DNA from: JBKHBT01 sp046542255
GTDB lineage: Bacteria > UBP14 > UBA6098 > JBKHBT01
Direction of reading: 5' to 3'
Assembly (NCBI GenBank): GCA_046542255.1
Contig: JBKHBT010000039.1
Location: 1-29,102 of the forward strand
Length of the DNA: 29,102 nucleotides
Shown here: positions 8,624 through 16,761 of the stretch, piece after piece
How positions within the stretch are numbered: the first letter of the stretch is position 1
Layout of the letters: each line of letters begins with the position of its first letter
The notes under the pieces: generated by a model
Database searches by the model: none
Seen by the model: the letters and a program-made list of their open reading frames with translations, nothing else
Told to the model about the DNA's origin: nothing
Position numbers and translations under genes: made by a program

Positions 8624-9022
8624 ATGCATAAGATTAGCGTGAAAACTTCCCAAAGACAAGAATTTGTGGATATTACTCAAATTGTGCAAGCCCTTGTGCC
8701 CGAAGCTTATAATGGTGCTTGCCTGGTCTATGTTCCACATACCACTGCTGGAATTACGATAAATGAACATGCCGACCCGAATGTAGCGCGGGATATAATA
8801 AAACATCTCAAAAAACTTGTTCCTGCAAATGATGGTTTTTCACATGCAGAGGGCAATTCGGATGCTCATATTATAGCTGCGATTTTGGGAAGTTCGGTTA
8901 CCGTTATCATCGAAAATGGCAAGCTGGTTCTTGGCACCTGGCAGGGCATCTTCTTCGCCGACTTCGATGGCCCAAGAAATCGCAAAGCTTTTGTCAAGTT
9001 TATTTCTTCTAAAGCCCTATAA
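8624..9022 (+). CDS. YjbQ family protein (UPF0047)
   Basis: A 132-residue single-domain YjbQ/UPF0047 protein of full family length. Conserved elements are VPHTTAGITINEH (37-49), HAEGNSDAH (74-82) and the glycine-rich GTWQGIFFADFDGPR (104-118). Histidines 39, 49, 74 and 82 mark the presumed active-site pocket. Members form trimers and can show weak thiamine-phosphate synthase activity; the physiological role is unsettled. It has no signal sequence. AAAGG lies 8 bases before the ATG. It stands after the rho terminator and may have its own promoter (TATAAA near 8597, no good -35), or may be reached by read-through. Confidence 0.92.
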   Translation: MHKISVKTSQRQEFVDITQIVQALVPEAYNGACLVYVPHTTAGITINEHADPNVARDIIKHLKKLVPANDGFSHAEGNSDAHIIAAILGSSVTVIIENGKLVLGTWQGIFFADFDGPRNRKAFVKFISSKAL

Positions 9023-9055
9023 AAATTATAAATATGATACATAATGTATACACCC

Positions 9056-9115
9056 AAAAGGCTTTACTGATGTTTTAGCATGAAAAGTATGACAATCCGG
9101 AACAGGACATTGTCT
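9056..9115 (+). repeat. Diverged copy of the 26.5-kb repeat
   Basis: This 60-base stretch aligns without gaps to 26664-26723 at 49 of 60 positions, including AAGTATGACAAT, CGGAACAG and CATTGTCT. The outer stem (GACAAT/ATTGTC) is kept but the three inner base pairs of the hairpin are lost. It lies in the 272-bp gap between convergent yjbQ and the CheX-like gene. The rest of that gap shows nothing I can assign. Confidence 0.75.
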
Positions 9116-9294
9116 AATAACCAATATCACATTGATATGATTTCGGGATTAACCCAAACAGCTATAAGGAGCTCAATACACTGCTGAAGCCCGAAAATAA
9201 TTACCCAATAGGCTAATGGCCAAAGAGGGTATAATAAGATTCATGCTTTCTAAATAATACATCAAGAAACGTGATTAATAAAGCTTTAAGTTTA

Positions 9295-9747
9295 TTATTT
9301 GCTCTTATAGACAATAACTATACTAACAATTCCGATATCTTCGAGTTCCAGTTCAATGGCCCTGACTTTCGAGCTGGATGAGAAGCCAAACTGCAAGTTT
9401 TCACCTTCTATTAATGCAGACTCAGAAAAGTCGAGATTCATATCTATGATACTCTTCTTAGCTTCAGAAGTTATTTCATTACTAAGGGAACATAATGGAT
9501 TTCGCTCTGTATCACTATATTTTTTTGATATTATGGCATTTATTTTATCAGCTGTTTCTCGCGAGCATCTAATCAAGAATATACCCTTTTTGCCCCCGGT
9601 AATACTGTTTATAACTGTTATTTCATAGTCTATCCTATCATCGAGATAATTGGCTGTTTCAAGCTGTACGGGCTTGATGCCTATTACTTCTTCGATAACA
9701 TCATTAGTTGATTTGAGAATTTCCCTTATAAGAATTTCCTGTTTCAT
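9295..9747 (-). CDS. CheX-like protein with altered active site
   Basis: A 150-residue protein with the layout of CheX/CheC-type chemotaxis phosphatases: an alpha-beta start, GKKGIFLIRCSRETADKI (51-68, like the strand-helix unit before the CheX active-site helix), then CSLSNEITSEAKK (85-97). In CheX this helix carries ExxN, whose Glu and Asn dephosphorylate CheY-P. Here the aligned residues are S87 and N90, so the glutamate is missing and phosphatase activity is doubtful. No chemotaxis gene is nearby. It stands alone, with its own consensus promoter and AAAGGAG before the ATG, so it may be a binding or sensory derivative. The family call rests on pattern matching only. Confidence 0.65.
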   Translation of the reverse strand: MKQEILIREILKSTNDVIEEVIGIKPVQLETANYLDDRIDYEITVINSITGGKKGIFLIRCSRETADKINAIISKKYSDTERNPLCSLSNEITSEAKKSIIDMNLDFSESALIEGENLQFGFSSSSKVRAIELELEDIGIVSIVIVYKSK

Positions 9748-9765
9748 AGCTCTCCTTTGTCTATA

Positions 9766-9797
9766 TGCATTATAGATAATGCAAAGTCTAATATCAA
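9766..9797 (-). promoter_or_regulatory. Consensus promoter with palindrome over the -10
   Basis: On the minus strand, TTGATA (9797-9792), a 17-bp spacer and TATAAT (9774-9769) form a near-perfect sigma70 promoter about 20-25 bases before the CheX-like ATG. The -10 lies inside a perfect palindrome, TGCATTAT-AG-ATAATGCA on the plus strand (9766-9783), which could be a repressor operator or a transcript-leader hairpin. Confidence 0.65.
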
Positions 9798-9980
9798 TTA
9801 TCGTATGAAATCTTTCTGTCTTTATTTATTTTTTAATATCATTCTTCTTATCGTGTAATTTCTATTCTGTAATCTTGTTAGCCCATGAAGACTATTTTGG
9901 AATGAAAAATGAAATTAAAAGCTTTCTCGAGCAGGAATTCTTTTCTATATTATATAAGTAATATAAATGAAAGGAGCAAT

Positions 9981-11177
9981 ATGCCAAATATTTCACAAAG
10001 GGGCCAAAATATACCGGAATCGCCGATAAGGAAGCTGGTTCCTTATTCAGATGCTGCTAAGGCCAGAGGTATTCATGTCTATCATCTTAATATCGGCCAG
10101 CCCGATATCGAAACACCGAAAGCTTTCTGGGATGCAATCCATTCTTATCCTCGGAAAGTGCTTGCCTATGACAAATCACAGGGAACCGATGGATATATCA
10201 ACGCCCTTGTAGGCTACTATAATAATGCAGGCATCAAAATCGATAGAACCAATGTCCTTGTCACGACAGGCGGTTCCGAAGCTATCGTCTTCGCTATGAT
10301 GGCAATCACGGATCCTGGAGACAATATTATCGTATTCGAACCATTCTATACCAATTATAATGGCTATGCGACAATGGCGGATATAAAGCTGAATCCTGTC
10401 AAATCTTCGCCGGATGATGGCTATCATCTTCCGCCAGTGGAGCTTATAGAGGCCGCTATCGATGACCGTACACGCGGAATCATGATCTGTACGCCTAATA
10501 ATCCAACCGGAACCGTCCTTAGCCGTGATGAGATGGAAAATATTTCCGATGTCGTCAAAAAACACGATTTATATCTAATCAGCGATGAGGTCTATCGTGA
10601 ATTTGTCTATGAAGGAAAGCATACTTCCGCACTTCATTTAGATGGACTCGAAGACCGTGCAATCGTTATGGACTCTATTTCCAAAAGATTTTCTTCCTGC
10701 GGTGCCAGAATTGGCTCGCTGGTAACCAAAAACTCCGAACTCTATAGCAGTTTCCTTCGTTTTGCACAGGCAAGGCTTTGCCCTCCAACGATAGGCCAAT
10801 ACGGCGCAAAGGCAATTCTGGAATGGATCGACCAGAGTTATTTTGCCGAGCTTATAGGCGAATACAAAAAACGCCGCGATATAGTTATAGAAGAACTAGC
10901 AAAAATTGATGGCGCATTTTGCAAAACCCCAGAAGGCGCATTCTATATTATGGCGACTCTTCCTGTCGATGATATAGAAGATTTTGCCCGGTGGATGCTC
11001 ATAGATTTCAATCGCATTGGCAAAACTACCATGTTTGCACCAGGGCCAGGATTCTATGCATCTAAGGGAGTAGGCCAAAGTGAAGCAAGATTTGCCTATG
11101 TCCTCAAAGAAGACGATCTTCGCGAAGCTATGGGAAATATACGACTTGGACTAAAAGAATATCAGAAAATTCATTAA
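9981..11177 (+). CDS. Class I/II pyridoxal-phosphate aminotransferase
   Basis: A 398-residue fold-type I aminotransferase, aspartate-aminotransferase-like. It shows LNIGQPDIETP near the start, TTGGSEA (95-101, phosphate binding), TPNNPTG (171-177), SDEVY (201-205), the cofactor lysine K235 in DSISKRFSSCGARIG, and R243 for cofactor phosphate. A C-terminal arginine in EARFAY binds the substrate carboxylate. It moves amino groups between amino acids and 2-oxo acids; the exact substrate is not readable. I chose the ATG at 9981 because AAAGGAG lies 5-6 bases upstream; an in-frame ATG at 9909 would add 24 unconserved residues without a ribosome binding site. It is monocistronic, ending at a strong terminator. 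Confidence 0.93.
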   Translation: MPNISQRGQNIPESPIRKLVPYSDAAKARGIHVYHLNIGQPDIETPKAFWDAIHSYPRKVLAYDKSQGTDGYINALVGYYNNAGIKIDRTNVLVTTGGSEAIVFAMMAITDPGDNIIVFEPFYTNYNGYATMADIKLNPVKSSPDDGYHLPPVELIEAAIDDRTRGIMICTPNNPTGTVLSRDEMENISDVVKKHDLYLISDEVYREFVYEGKHTSALHLDGLEDRAIVMDSISKRFSSCGARIGSLVTKNSELYSSFLRFAQARLCPPTIGQYGAKAILEWIDQSYFAELIGEYKKRRDIVIEELAKIDGAFCKTPEGAFYIMATLPVDDIEDFARWMLIDFNRIGKTTMFAPGPGFYASKGVGQSEARFAYVLKEDDLREAMGNIRLGLKEYQKIH

Positions 11178-11233
11178 TTTGCCGGCCTATAATATTCTGC
11201 AATCAACTATATTTCATATACTTAGATATTATT

Positions 11234-11261
11234 GCCCTTCTCTATTGAAGGGCTTTTTTTT
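11234..11261 (+). terminator. Intrinsic terminator after the aminotransferase
   Basis: A perfect 7-bp GC-rich stem (GCCCTTC at 11234-11240, GAAGGGC at 11247-11253) with a 6-base loop is followed by eight Ts. This is a textbook Rho-independent terminator. Confidence 0.92.
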
Positions 11262-11407
11262 AATAGAATTAAATAGCTCATACTTCTTATTTCATTTTTA
11301 CTTGATATTTTATATTATTTTTAATAAATTGTATTTCAATACATGAATAATTTTTCTCATTTACCCTTTTGATGCCGAAATTTTTTCCTTTTTAGCTAAT
11401 AAATGCC

Positions 11408-11435
11408 TTGTAAATTTCCGAGTTTAGTATATAGT
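11408..11435 (+). promoter_or_regulatory. Predicted promoter of the PAS-GAF gene
   Basis: TTGTAA (11408-11413), a 16-bp spacer and TATAGT (11430-11435) lie about 45 bases before the ATG. The region is AT-rich, so the match could be chance. Confidence 0.45.
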
Positions 11436-11479
11436 ATATACAAGTAATTAGGTAATTCTCAATTTTTTTCGGAGGTTCT

Positions 11480-12922
11480 ATGGAAAATTCTAAATCCCAA
11501 CTAAATGAACTAATGCTCCAGGCTTCTCCTGATATTTTTTTGTTTTTAAATACCAATTTCGAAATCAAATTTGCCAATCGCGCTTGTGAAGAAATTTTGG
11601 GTATAAAGCGAGATGAGCTATTAAAACAAAATATTGAGACATTAATGCCCAATGATTATCATAAGGCTTTCAATGATAGAATCGAGCTGATCAAAACCGA
11701 AGGCTCCTCCGAAATCGATATTGAATTAAGGGATTCAGATGGTGACTCGGTACCCTTCTGGTGCCGCCTGAGAGCGCTTTTTGACAGTAATGGGATTATC
11801 GATGGCTATATTCTTGTTTTTCGCGATATGCATGAAAGAAAAATGATTGAAGATAATCTTGTAGAAAAGTATCAAATTAGCAAAAGCAAACTCATCGAAA
11901 AAGACCAGGAAATCCAGCGCTTGAATAAAAAACTTGGCAAGGAGATCATTGCACGAGAACGCTATCGTAATACGATAAATGCCCTGCAAAGAAGGATGAA
12001 TCTCGAGTATGATATTGTACAACTCTCGAAGGAGTTTTTTCAGGATTCAGAACCTGATAACTCGATGATTAAGATTTTCGATGTTATAGGAAATACTATC
12101 TGTGCGGATTTTGCTTTTATCTATTCTTACAAAGAAGAAACAGGTGATTTCAGATTACGCAATATTTGGGAAAAGAAAGATTTAGAAGAAAAGCCATTTT
12201 TACAATCTTCGATAAAAGCAGAGGGTAATAGATGGCTCTTTGAGCGACTTCAAAAGGACTCTAAGATATATATCTATGATAAAAATGAATTGCAGGAGCA
12301 GTACGAGCGAAAGCTTGGGTTTTTATTCGGTGAATTCCACTCGCTTATTTTGGTCGCATTGAAATTTGAAAATAAACTTCTTGGTTTTTATGGTTTCCAG
12401 GCCAAAAATCTCGGCTTCAATTTCATATTCGATGATTCTGCGCTGCTCGAACTTGTGGGAAATCTTTTCATATCCGCGGATATTTTCGATATTGGCACAG
12501 GAAATAATTTGTCTTCTTCGTTTACAGTGCAGAGAATTCTCGACATTTCTAATGATTATTCATTGGTTATCGACCATCAGGGGAAAATAATTCACATTGG
12601 GCCACATTTCAGGCACAGGCTGGGATATAAATACCTTGATATCATAAATAGAAAGCTTGTTGATTTCTGCCCCGAATCCTTTGAAACCGTTACCACAATC
12701 AAGAAAAATGCTAAAAACAAATCTTCTGTGATAAATCTTAGCCTCAAAAATTCTGATGGCAAAAATATCGATTTTAGGATGAATATTTCATTCGGAAAAT
12801 TCAAAAAGACGCATGCAATTTTTTTACTGGGTAAAGAAGTAGATTGTCTTAATATTCAGCATTCTAAAAGTATAGTTATCGATAATTCGATAAAACACAA
12901 TCCTTATAGAGCAACGAACTAA
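11480..12922 (+). CDS. PAS-GAF-PAS sensory protein without output domain
   Basis: A 480-residue soluble sensor. The first PAS domain (about 6-122) contains ASPDIFLFLNTNFEIKFANRA and ends in the PAC-type YILVFRDMHERK. A coiled coil (about 123-178) links it to a GAF domain (about 185-335). A second, more diverged PAS-like region (about 345-455) begins ILDISNDYSLVIDHQGKIIHIG. After this only about 25 unstructured residues remain: no histidine kinase, GGDEF, helix-turn-helix or other output is visible. It may signal by binding a partner kinase. GGAGG sits just before the ATG. Stop codons and a terminator follow closely, so I see no frameshifted continuation. Confidence 0.85.
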   Translation: MENSKSQLNELMLQASPDIFLFLNTNFEIKFANRACEEILGIKRDELLKQNIETLMPNDYHKAFNDRIELIKTEGSSEIDIELRDSDGDSVPFWCRLRALFDSNGIIDGYILVFRDMHERKMIEDNLVEKYQISKSKLIEKDQEIQRLNKKLGKEIIARERYRNTINALQRRMNLEYDIVQLSKEFFQDSEPDNSMIKIFDVIGNTICADFAFIYSYKEETGDFRLRNIWEKKDLEEKPFLQSSIKAEGNRWLFERLQKDSKIYIYDKNELQEQYERKLGFLFGEFHSLILVALKFENKLLGFYGFQAKNLGFNFIFDDSALLELVGNLFISADIFDIGTGNNLSSSFTVQRILDISNDYSLVIDHQGKIIHIGPHFRHRLGYKYLDIINRKLVDFCPESFETVTTIKKNAKNKSSVINLSLKNSDGKNIDFRMNISFGKFKKTHAIFLLGKEVDCLNIQHSKSIVIDNSIKHNPYRATN

Positions 12923-12969
12923 GATGTATTTCTCGCTCGTTTTTATCAAAATTTCTTCCCCAAAAATCA

Positions 12970-13000
12970 AAAACCCTCTTTCACGATAAAAGAGGGTTTT
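12970..13000. terminator. Bidirectional terminator between convergent genes
   Basis: A perfect 12-bp stem (AAAACCCTCTTT at 12970-12981, AAAGAGGGTTTT at 12989-13000) with a 7-base loop lies between the PAS-GAF gene (plus) and argF (minus). A-runs and T-runs flank both sides, so it can stop transcription in both directions. Confidence 0.9.
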
Positions 13001-13019
13001 GAATAATTATTGTATTGAT

Positions 13020-13949
13020 TTATTTTTCGAAAAGCCAGCGGATGATACCTTTTTGAGCATGAAGCCTGTTCTCTGCCTGGTCAAATACGACAGATTGCGG
13101 GCTATCGATAACATCATCTGGGACTTCGCGGCCTCTTTCTGCTGGAAGACAGTGCATAAAAATCGCATCCTTATCGGCATGAGACATCAATTTCTGATTG
13201 ACCTGGAAAGGCTGCAGGGCTTTGATTCTGGCTTCGAGCTGTTCTTTCTCACCCATCGATGCCCATACATCTGTATAGATAACATCTGCATCCTTGACTG
13301 CCTCGACAGGGTCACTTGTTATGAGAATATCGCTCTTACCGGCATTTTTGGCATAATCGAGAACTTCTTTATTTGGCGTTCTATCGCCGGAGGAGCCGAT
13401 TCTGAGGTCGATAGAGATTCTTGATGCATAATTTAGCCATGAATTTGCAATATTGTTTGCGCCATCGCCGACAATAGCAATCTTGAGATCTTCCATTCTG
13501 CCCTTGTGTTCTTTAATAGTCAGAGCATCACTGATTATCTGGCATGGATGCAGAAGGTCGGTAAGAGCGTTGATAACAGGTATTTCTGCCCATTTAGCAA
13601 TCTGGAGAATTTCTTCGTGGTCAAATGTCCTTATGACGATCATATCGACATATCTATCGAGCACGCGTGAAGCATCCGATACAGCTTCTCTGGAGCCGAG
13701 ACCGATAGATGCATCGGTGATATAAAGCGGATGTCCGCCCAACTGCTTGACACCGATCTCAAATGAGATCCTTGTACGTAGCGATGGTTTCTTGAAAATC
13801 ATCGCAACACTTTTGCCATCGAGAATTCGATCTACAGAATTGTCAAGAAACGACGTGTAGCCTGCTTCTTTTTCTTTGATAGCATTATTGATTGTTCTTT
13901 TAATGTCTTCGCTCGACATATCTGTGATAGCAATAAAATCTTTTGCCAT
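13020..13949 (-). CDS. argF: Ornithine carbamoyltransferase
   Basis: A 309-residue enzyme of arginine synthesis that joins carbamoyl phosphate and ornithine to make citrulline. The carbamoyl-phosphate loop is KPSLRTR (54-60), a SxRTR motif with Leu in place of the more common Thr. HPCQIISDA (134-142) follows. The ornithine-specific SMG loop (WASMGEKEQ) and the catalytic HCLPAERG loop near the C terminus separate it from aspartate carbamoyltransferase. I chose the ATG at 13949 because GAAAGGA precedes it; an in-frame ATG at 13988 lies within the upstream terminator hairpin. No other arginine genes are nearby. It lies downstream of the surface-protein operon but is separated from it by a terminator. 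Confidence 0.94.
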   Translation of the reverse strand: MAKDFIAITDMSSEDIKRTINNAIKEKEAGYTSFLDNSVDRILDGKSVAMIFKKPSLRTRISFEIGVKQLGGHPLYITDASIGLGSREAVSDASRVLDRYVDMIVIRTFDHEEILQIAKWAEIPVINALTDLLHPCQIISDALTIKEHKGRMEDLKIAIVGDGANNIANSWLNYASRISIDLRIGSSGDRTPNKEVLDYAKNAGKSDILITSDPVEAVKDADVIYTDVWASMGEKEQLEARIKALQPFQVNQKLMSHADKDAIFMHCLPAERGREVPDDVIDSPQSVVFDQAENRLHAQKGIIRWLFEK

Positions 13950-13963
13950 ATTTTTCCTTTCAT

Positions 13964-13996
13964 TTAAAAACCGGCGATATAGAAACATCGCCGGTT
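13964..13996 (-). terminator. Intrinsic terminator of the surface-protein operon
   Basis: On the minus strand a perfect 10-bp stem (AACCGGCGAT/ATCGCCGGTT, 13996-13987 and 13978-13969) with an 8-base loop runs into TTTTT. It lies 40 bases after the stop of the lipoprotein gene and just before argF. Confidence 0.88.
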
Positions 13997-14036
13997 ATAT
14001 TTATAGATTGCATCTTATGTAATCGTCCTTTTGGGA

Positions 14037-15782
14037 TTAAAACAAAGATGTACTTTCTGTTGTATCATCATCTGCAGTCAAAAGATGTCTCTCGGTAACA
14101 AATTCAATTGTTTTTCTAACTGCCTCTGTAACTGCGCCTTCGCTATTGTCCATGAAATACATTGGGAAAGCAAAATATGCAGTCTTGAATGCAGTAGTTG
14201 TGAATCTTATAGCGAGTGGCCTCATATGAGAAGGTGATGTTTCAGTGGTATCCACGAAGTAGTATATCGGTTGCGCAAAAGGCATTCCTGTGGTTCCACC
14301 GCTTCTTTGCTCAAATGGGACAATATCATTGGTCAGCCTATTGATATTCATACCAGGCTCATCGGCAAGATCGGTATTAAGCTCAAGGTCGGGATAGCTA
14401 TAGTTTGATGTAACTGCTCCGGAAGCGCCATTAAAACGTGCACCTTCCCCACTATGTGAACTAACATAACCAAAATATGCATTCGCCAGTGTCGTATCTG
14501 TTCTTTCATCAACGAGCTGGGTCAAAGACTGCCTGCCATCGATAATGAAATTACCGCCAATATCGATATAATTTCGAATACCACCGACAACATCGTCTGC
14601 ACTGGGCGACAGTTTCTGGTTGAAGCTTGTTTCTCCATCAAACCAATAAATAATGGAATATTTGGCCAATGTATCCTTATTGAATACCCAGTCTGAAAAT
14701 GTATTTACATTTTGACTAATATCGACCATTTTGTATGGATAACCAATATCTTCAAAGATTTGATTGTAGAACTCATGTGATATTGTCGAATCACTCGGAG
14801 TGCTTTTATAGCTAGCATCCGCTGTTTCATCGACCACGAGAATTTTATGTTCGAAGGTTCTATTATGAATTGATTCTACAATAGCTGTATCTGTTGGATC
14901 GAAACTTGGTTTTACAATTCTCAGTTCTTTTGTATAGACTTCTCCTTCATAGAAGGCATCATCCCTGATATGGAGCCTAAATTGATAATTACCGGTTGGA
15001 ATATCATAAAGCCTGGTATAGTCTTTACCTCTTATCCAACCATCGAATTTATCTTCGCCGGAATAGGGTGAACCTGTCCAACCGTCATCTTCTTCATCAT
15101 CGTAATCACCACGGTCATCGATAACCGACCATGCTGCTGTATCCGATGGATTATCAACTTCTACTAATGCCCATTTATATTCGAGAATAATAGAATTATC
15201 CGGATCATGGCCGAACCATTCAATCTTGATACCATTCCAGCTATATGCTTGTGCCATAAGGCACCATACTGTATCCATTACATCATCAGCCAACCATTCG
15301 GTGGTAACATACAATGAATCTGGCGGTTTATTGGTTCTATACCATACACGGCATACAGGCTCAGAAAACACGCTGTCAGAATCGAGGCCTCTAACGCATA
15401 CAAGATGTTCGGTTGTGTCGGCACCTTCGAGAAGTGACAGATATAGCGTGTCATTATTATTATTGGTTCTATTCCAATTATAAGTTCTTCTGCTTCCTGT
15501 AATTTGATCAGGAATCGTACCAGGGTCATCGAAATACATATAATATTCAGAGTCTGGAATATCGCCTTTTACAATATCGATATGTTCAAAGCTATAAACT
15601 TCGCCATCTCGATCAAATCCTCGCCAATAGACTATTGGAGCCGAAGAAACTACAATAGAATCAGCATCTGGAAAGGTCAGAATCGAAGGCGGTGTATTAT
15701 CGGCAATTTCGCCTTCATAATCTGCACATGCAAAAAATCCGCCTAGAACGATTAATATAGTTATTACGAGATATTTCTTCAT
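14037..15782 (-). CDS. Lipoprotein with GATase1-like domain
   Basis: A 581-residue envelope protein. Residues 1-18 are a signal peptide ending in the lipobox GFFAC, with C19 as the lipidated cysteine, so it is probably an outer-membrane lipoprotein. Residues 30-150 and 155-290 look like two beta-sandwich (Ig-like) repeats with PPSILTFP and VYWRGFDRDG starts. Residues 313-500 resemble a class I glutamine-amidotransferase-like or ThuA-like fold: KILVVDE, a strand YSIIYWFDGE (375-384) and IGGNFIIDGRQ (408-418). I do not see a nucleophile Cys-His pair, so a binding role is more likely than catalysis. The ATG follows the PorV stop codon directly, with GGAG in the PorV end, so the two genes are translationally coupled. 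Confidence 0.8.
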   Translation of the reverse strand: MKKYLVITILIVLGGFFACADYEGEIADNTPPSILTFPDADSIVVSSAPIVYWRGFDRDGEVYSFEHIDIVKGDIPDSEYYMYFDDPGTIPDQITGSRRTYNWNRTNNNNDTLYLSLLEGADTTEHLVCVRGLDSDSVFSEPVCRVWYRTNKPPDSLYVTTEWLADDVMDTVWCLMAQAYSWNGIKIEWFGHDPDNSIILEYKWALVEVDNPSDTAAWSVIDDRGDYDDEEDDGWTGSPYSGEDKFDGWIRGKDYTRLYDIPTGNYQFRLHIRDDAFYEGEVYTKELRIVKPSFDPTDTAIVESIHNRTFEHKILVVDETADASYKSTPSDSTISHEFYNQIFEDIGYPYKMVDISQNVNTFSDWVFNKDTLAKYSIIYWFDGETSFNQKLSPSADDVVGGIRNYIDIGGNFIIDGRQSLTQLVDERTDTTLANAYFGYVSSHSGEGARFNGASGAVTSNYSYPDLELNTDLADEPGMNINRLTNDIVPFEQRSGGTTGMPFAQPIYYFVDTTETSPSHMRPLAIRFTTTAFKTAYFAFPMYFMDNSEGAVTEAVRKTIEFVTERHLLTADDDTTESTSLF

Positions 15783-16745
15783 TTAAAACTCCATTCCAAT
15801 TGTAAATCTATGTTCCGGTTTGAACCAATATCTATCTGTGAAAGCGTAGTCCACCTTGATTGTATAGAGGTAAACAGGAATCTTGACTCCAGCTCCAAAG
15901 GAGTAATAAATAAGGTGCATATCGATAGCTGGTAGCTTGGCAAAAGATGCGATAGAATCCGGCTTTGCCTTGACACCGGCACGAATAGCGACCATATCAT
16001 CCCACCAGTACTCAGTACCGAAGTTGAATTTCTCGAGATTATCATTTGGATGCGAAGTTTCGAGAGCTAGTGTAAGTTTATGCATTTCATTATCTATGAC
16101 CTCACCGGCAAAACCGAGATGAAATGCCATAGGCAATGGTGCAGGATCGGATATAAATGTGATATCCGGCCCGAAATTTCTTATGCTCATACCAATTCTC
16201 AAATTCTTGAACTCTGTCCTGTACATCGTACCAAGATCGACTGCCCATGTACTGGCACCGACATCGGCATATTGCTCATGGATATATTTCCATGTAAGGC
16301 CTGCCGAGAATCTATCGGTAAGCATTTGCGAATATGTCAATCCTGTTGCCAAACAATGCGCATTGAATGTTCTTCCTGTACCTTCAGGGTGTGATGGCGT
16401 AGTTTCGTACATATCGCCTGTATTAAGCGAATTTACCGACAAGCCGGCAACTCCGCCGGTAGCCGCAATCGGCATAACAAAAGCTCCGATTTCATAGTTA
16501 ATTCCAGCGAGATATTCGATATGGGTAAACATAAACTCTCGCCTTGTCAACCTGCCAACCCCGCTTGGATTAAAGAAAATTGCAGATGCATCATCCGCTG
16601 TCCCCGTGAATGCCTCGGCCATTGCCATACCGCGAGCGCTAACGCCTATCTCAAGGAATTGTCCCTCGGCGGTTCCAACTTTGGCCTGGCCAAATGCGAG
16701 AAGAGGGATTAATGCAATCAGCAGGATTATCTTATATTTAGTCAA
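15783..16745 (-). CDS. PorV/PorQ family outer-membrane beta-barrel
   Basis: A 320-residue outer-membrane barrel of the FadL-like PorV/PorQ (UPF0164) group. A signal peptide (1-19, ending AFG-Q) precedes the family opening: LEIGVSARGMAMAEAFTGTADDASAIFFNPSG is spread over residues 32-63, giving the conserved GARGxAMG and NPAG-like elements. Alternating strands continue to a terminal RFTIGMEF, with the C-terminal Phe expected for BAM insertion. In T9SS, PorV carries CTD-bearing cargo to the attachment complex; PorQ and other paralogues have less clear jobs. The start is TTG at 16745, supported by AGGAGG 8 bases upstream. It lies 16 bp after a CTD-bearing cargo-like gene. Confidence 0.88.
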   Translation of the reverse strand: MTKYKIILLIALIPLLAFGQAKVGTAEGQFLEIGVSARGMAMAEAFTGTADDASAIFFNPSGVGRLTRREFMFTHIEYLAGINYEIGAFVMPIAATGGVAGLSVNSLNTGDMYETTPSHPEGTGRTFNAHCLATGLTYSQMLTDRFSAGLTWKYIHEQYADVGASTWAVDLGTMYRTEFKNLRIGMSIRNFGPDITFISDPAPLPMAFHLGFAGEVIDNEMHKLTLALETSHPNDNLEKFNFGTEYWWDDMVAIRAGVKAKPDSIASFAKLPAIDMHLIYYSFGAGVKIPVYLYTIKVDYAFTDRYWFKPEHRFTIGMEF

Positions 16746-16761
16746 TTTACTGCCCTCCTGA

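Noticed and set aside
9135..9213. Short open stretch (INPNSYKEL) after the 9-kb repeat
   Set aside because: Bounded by stops within about 26 codons and lacking a start; could be a gene remnant but nothing supports it.
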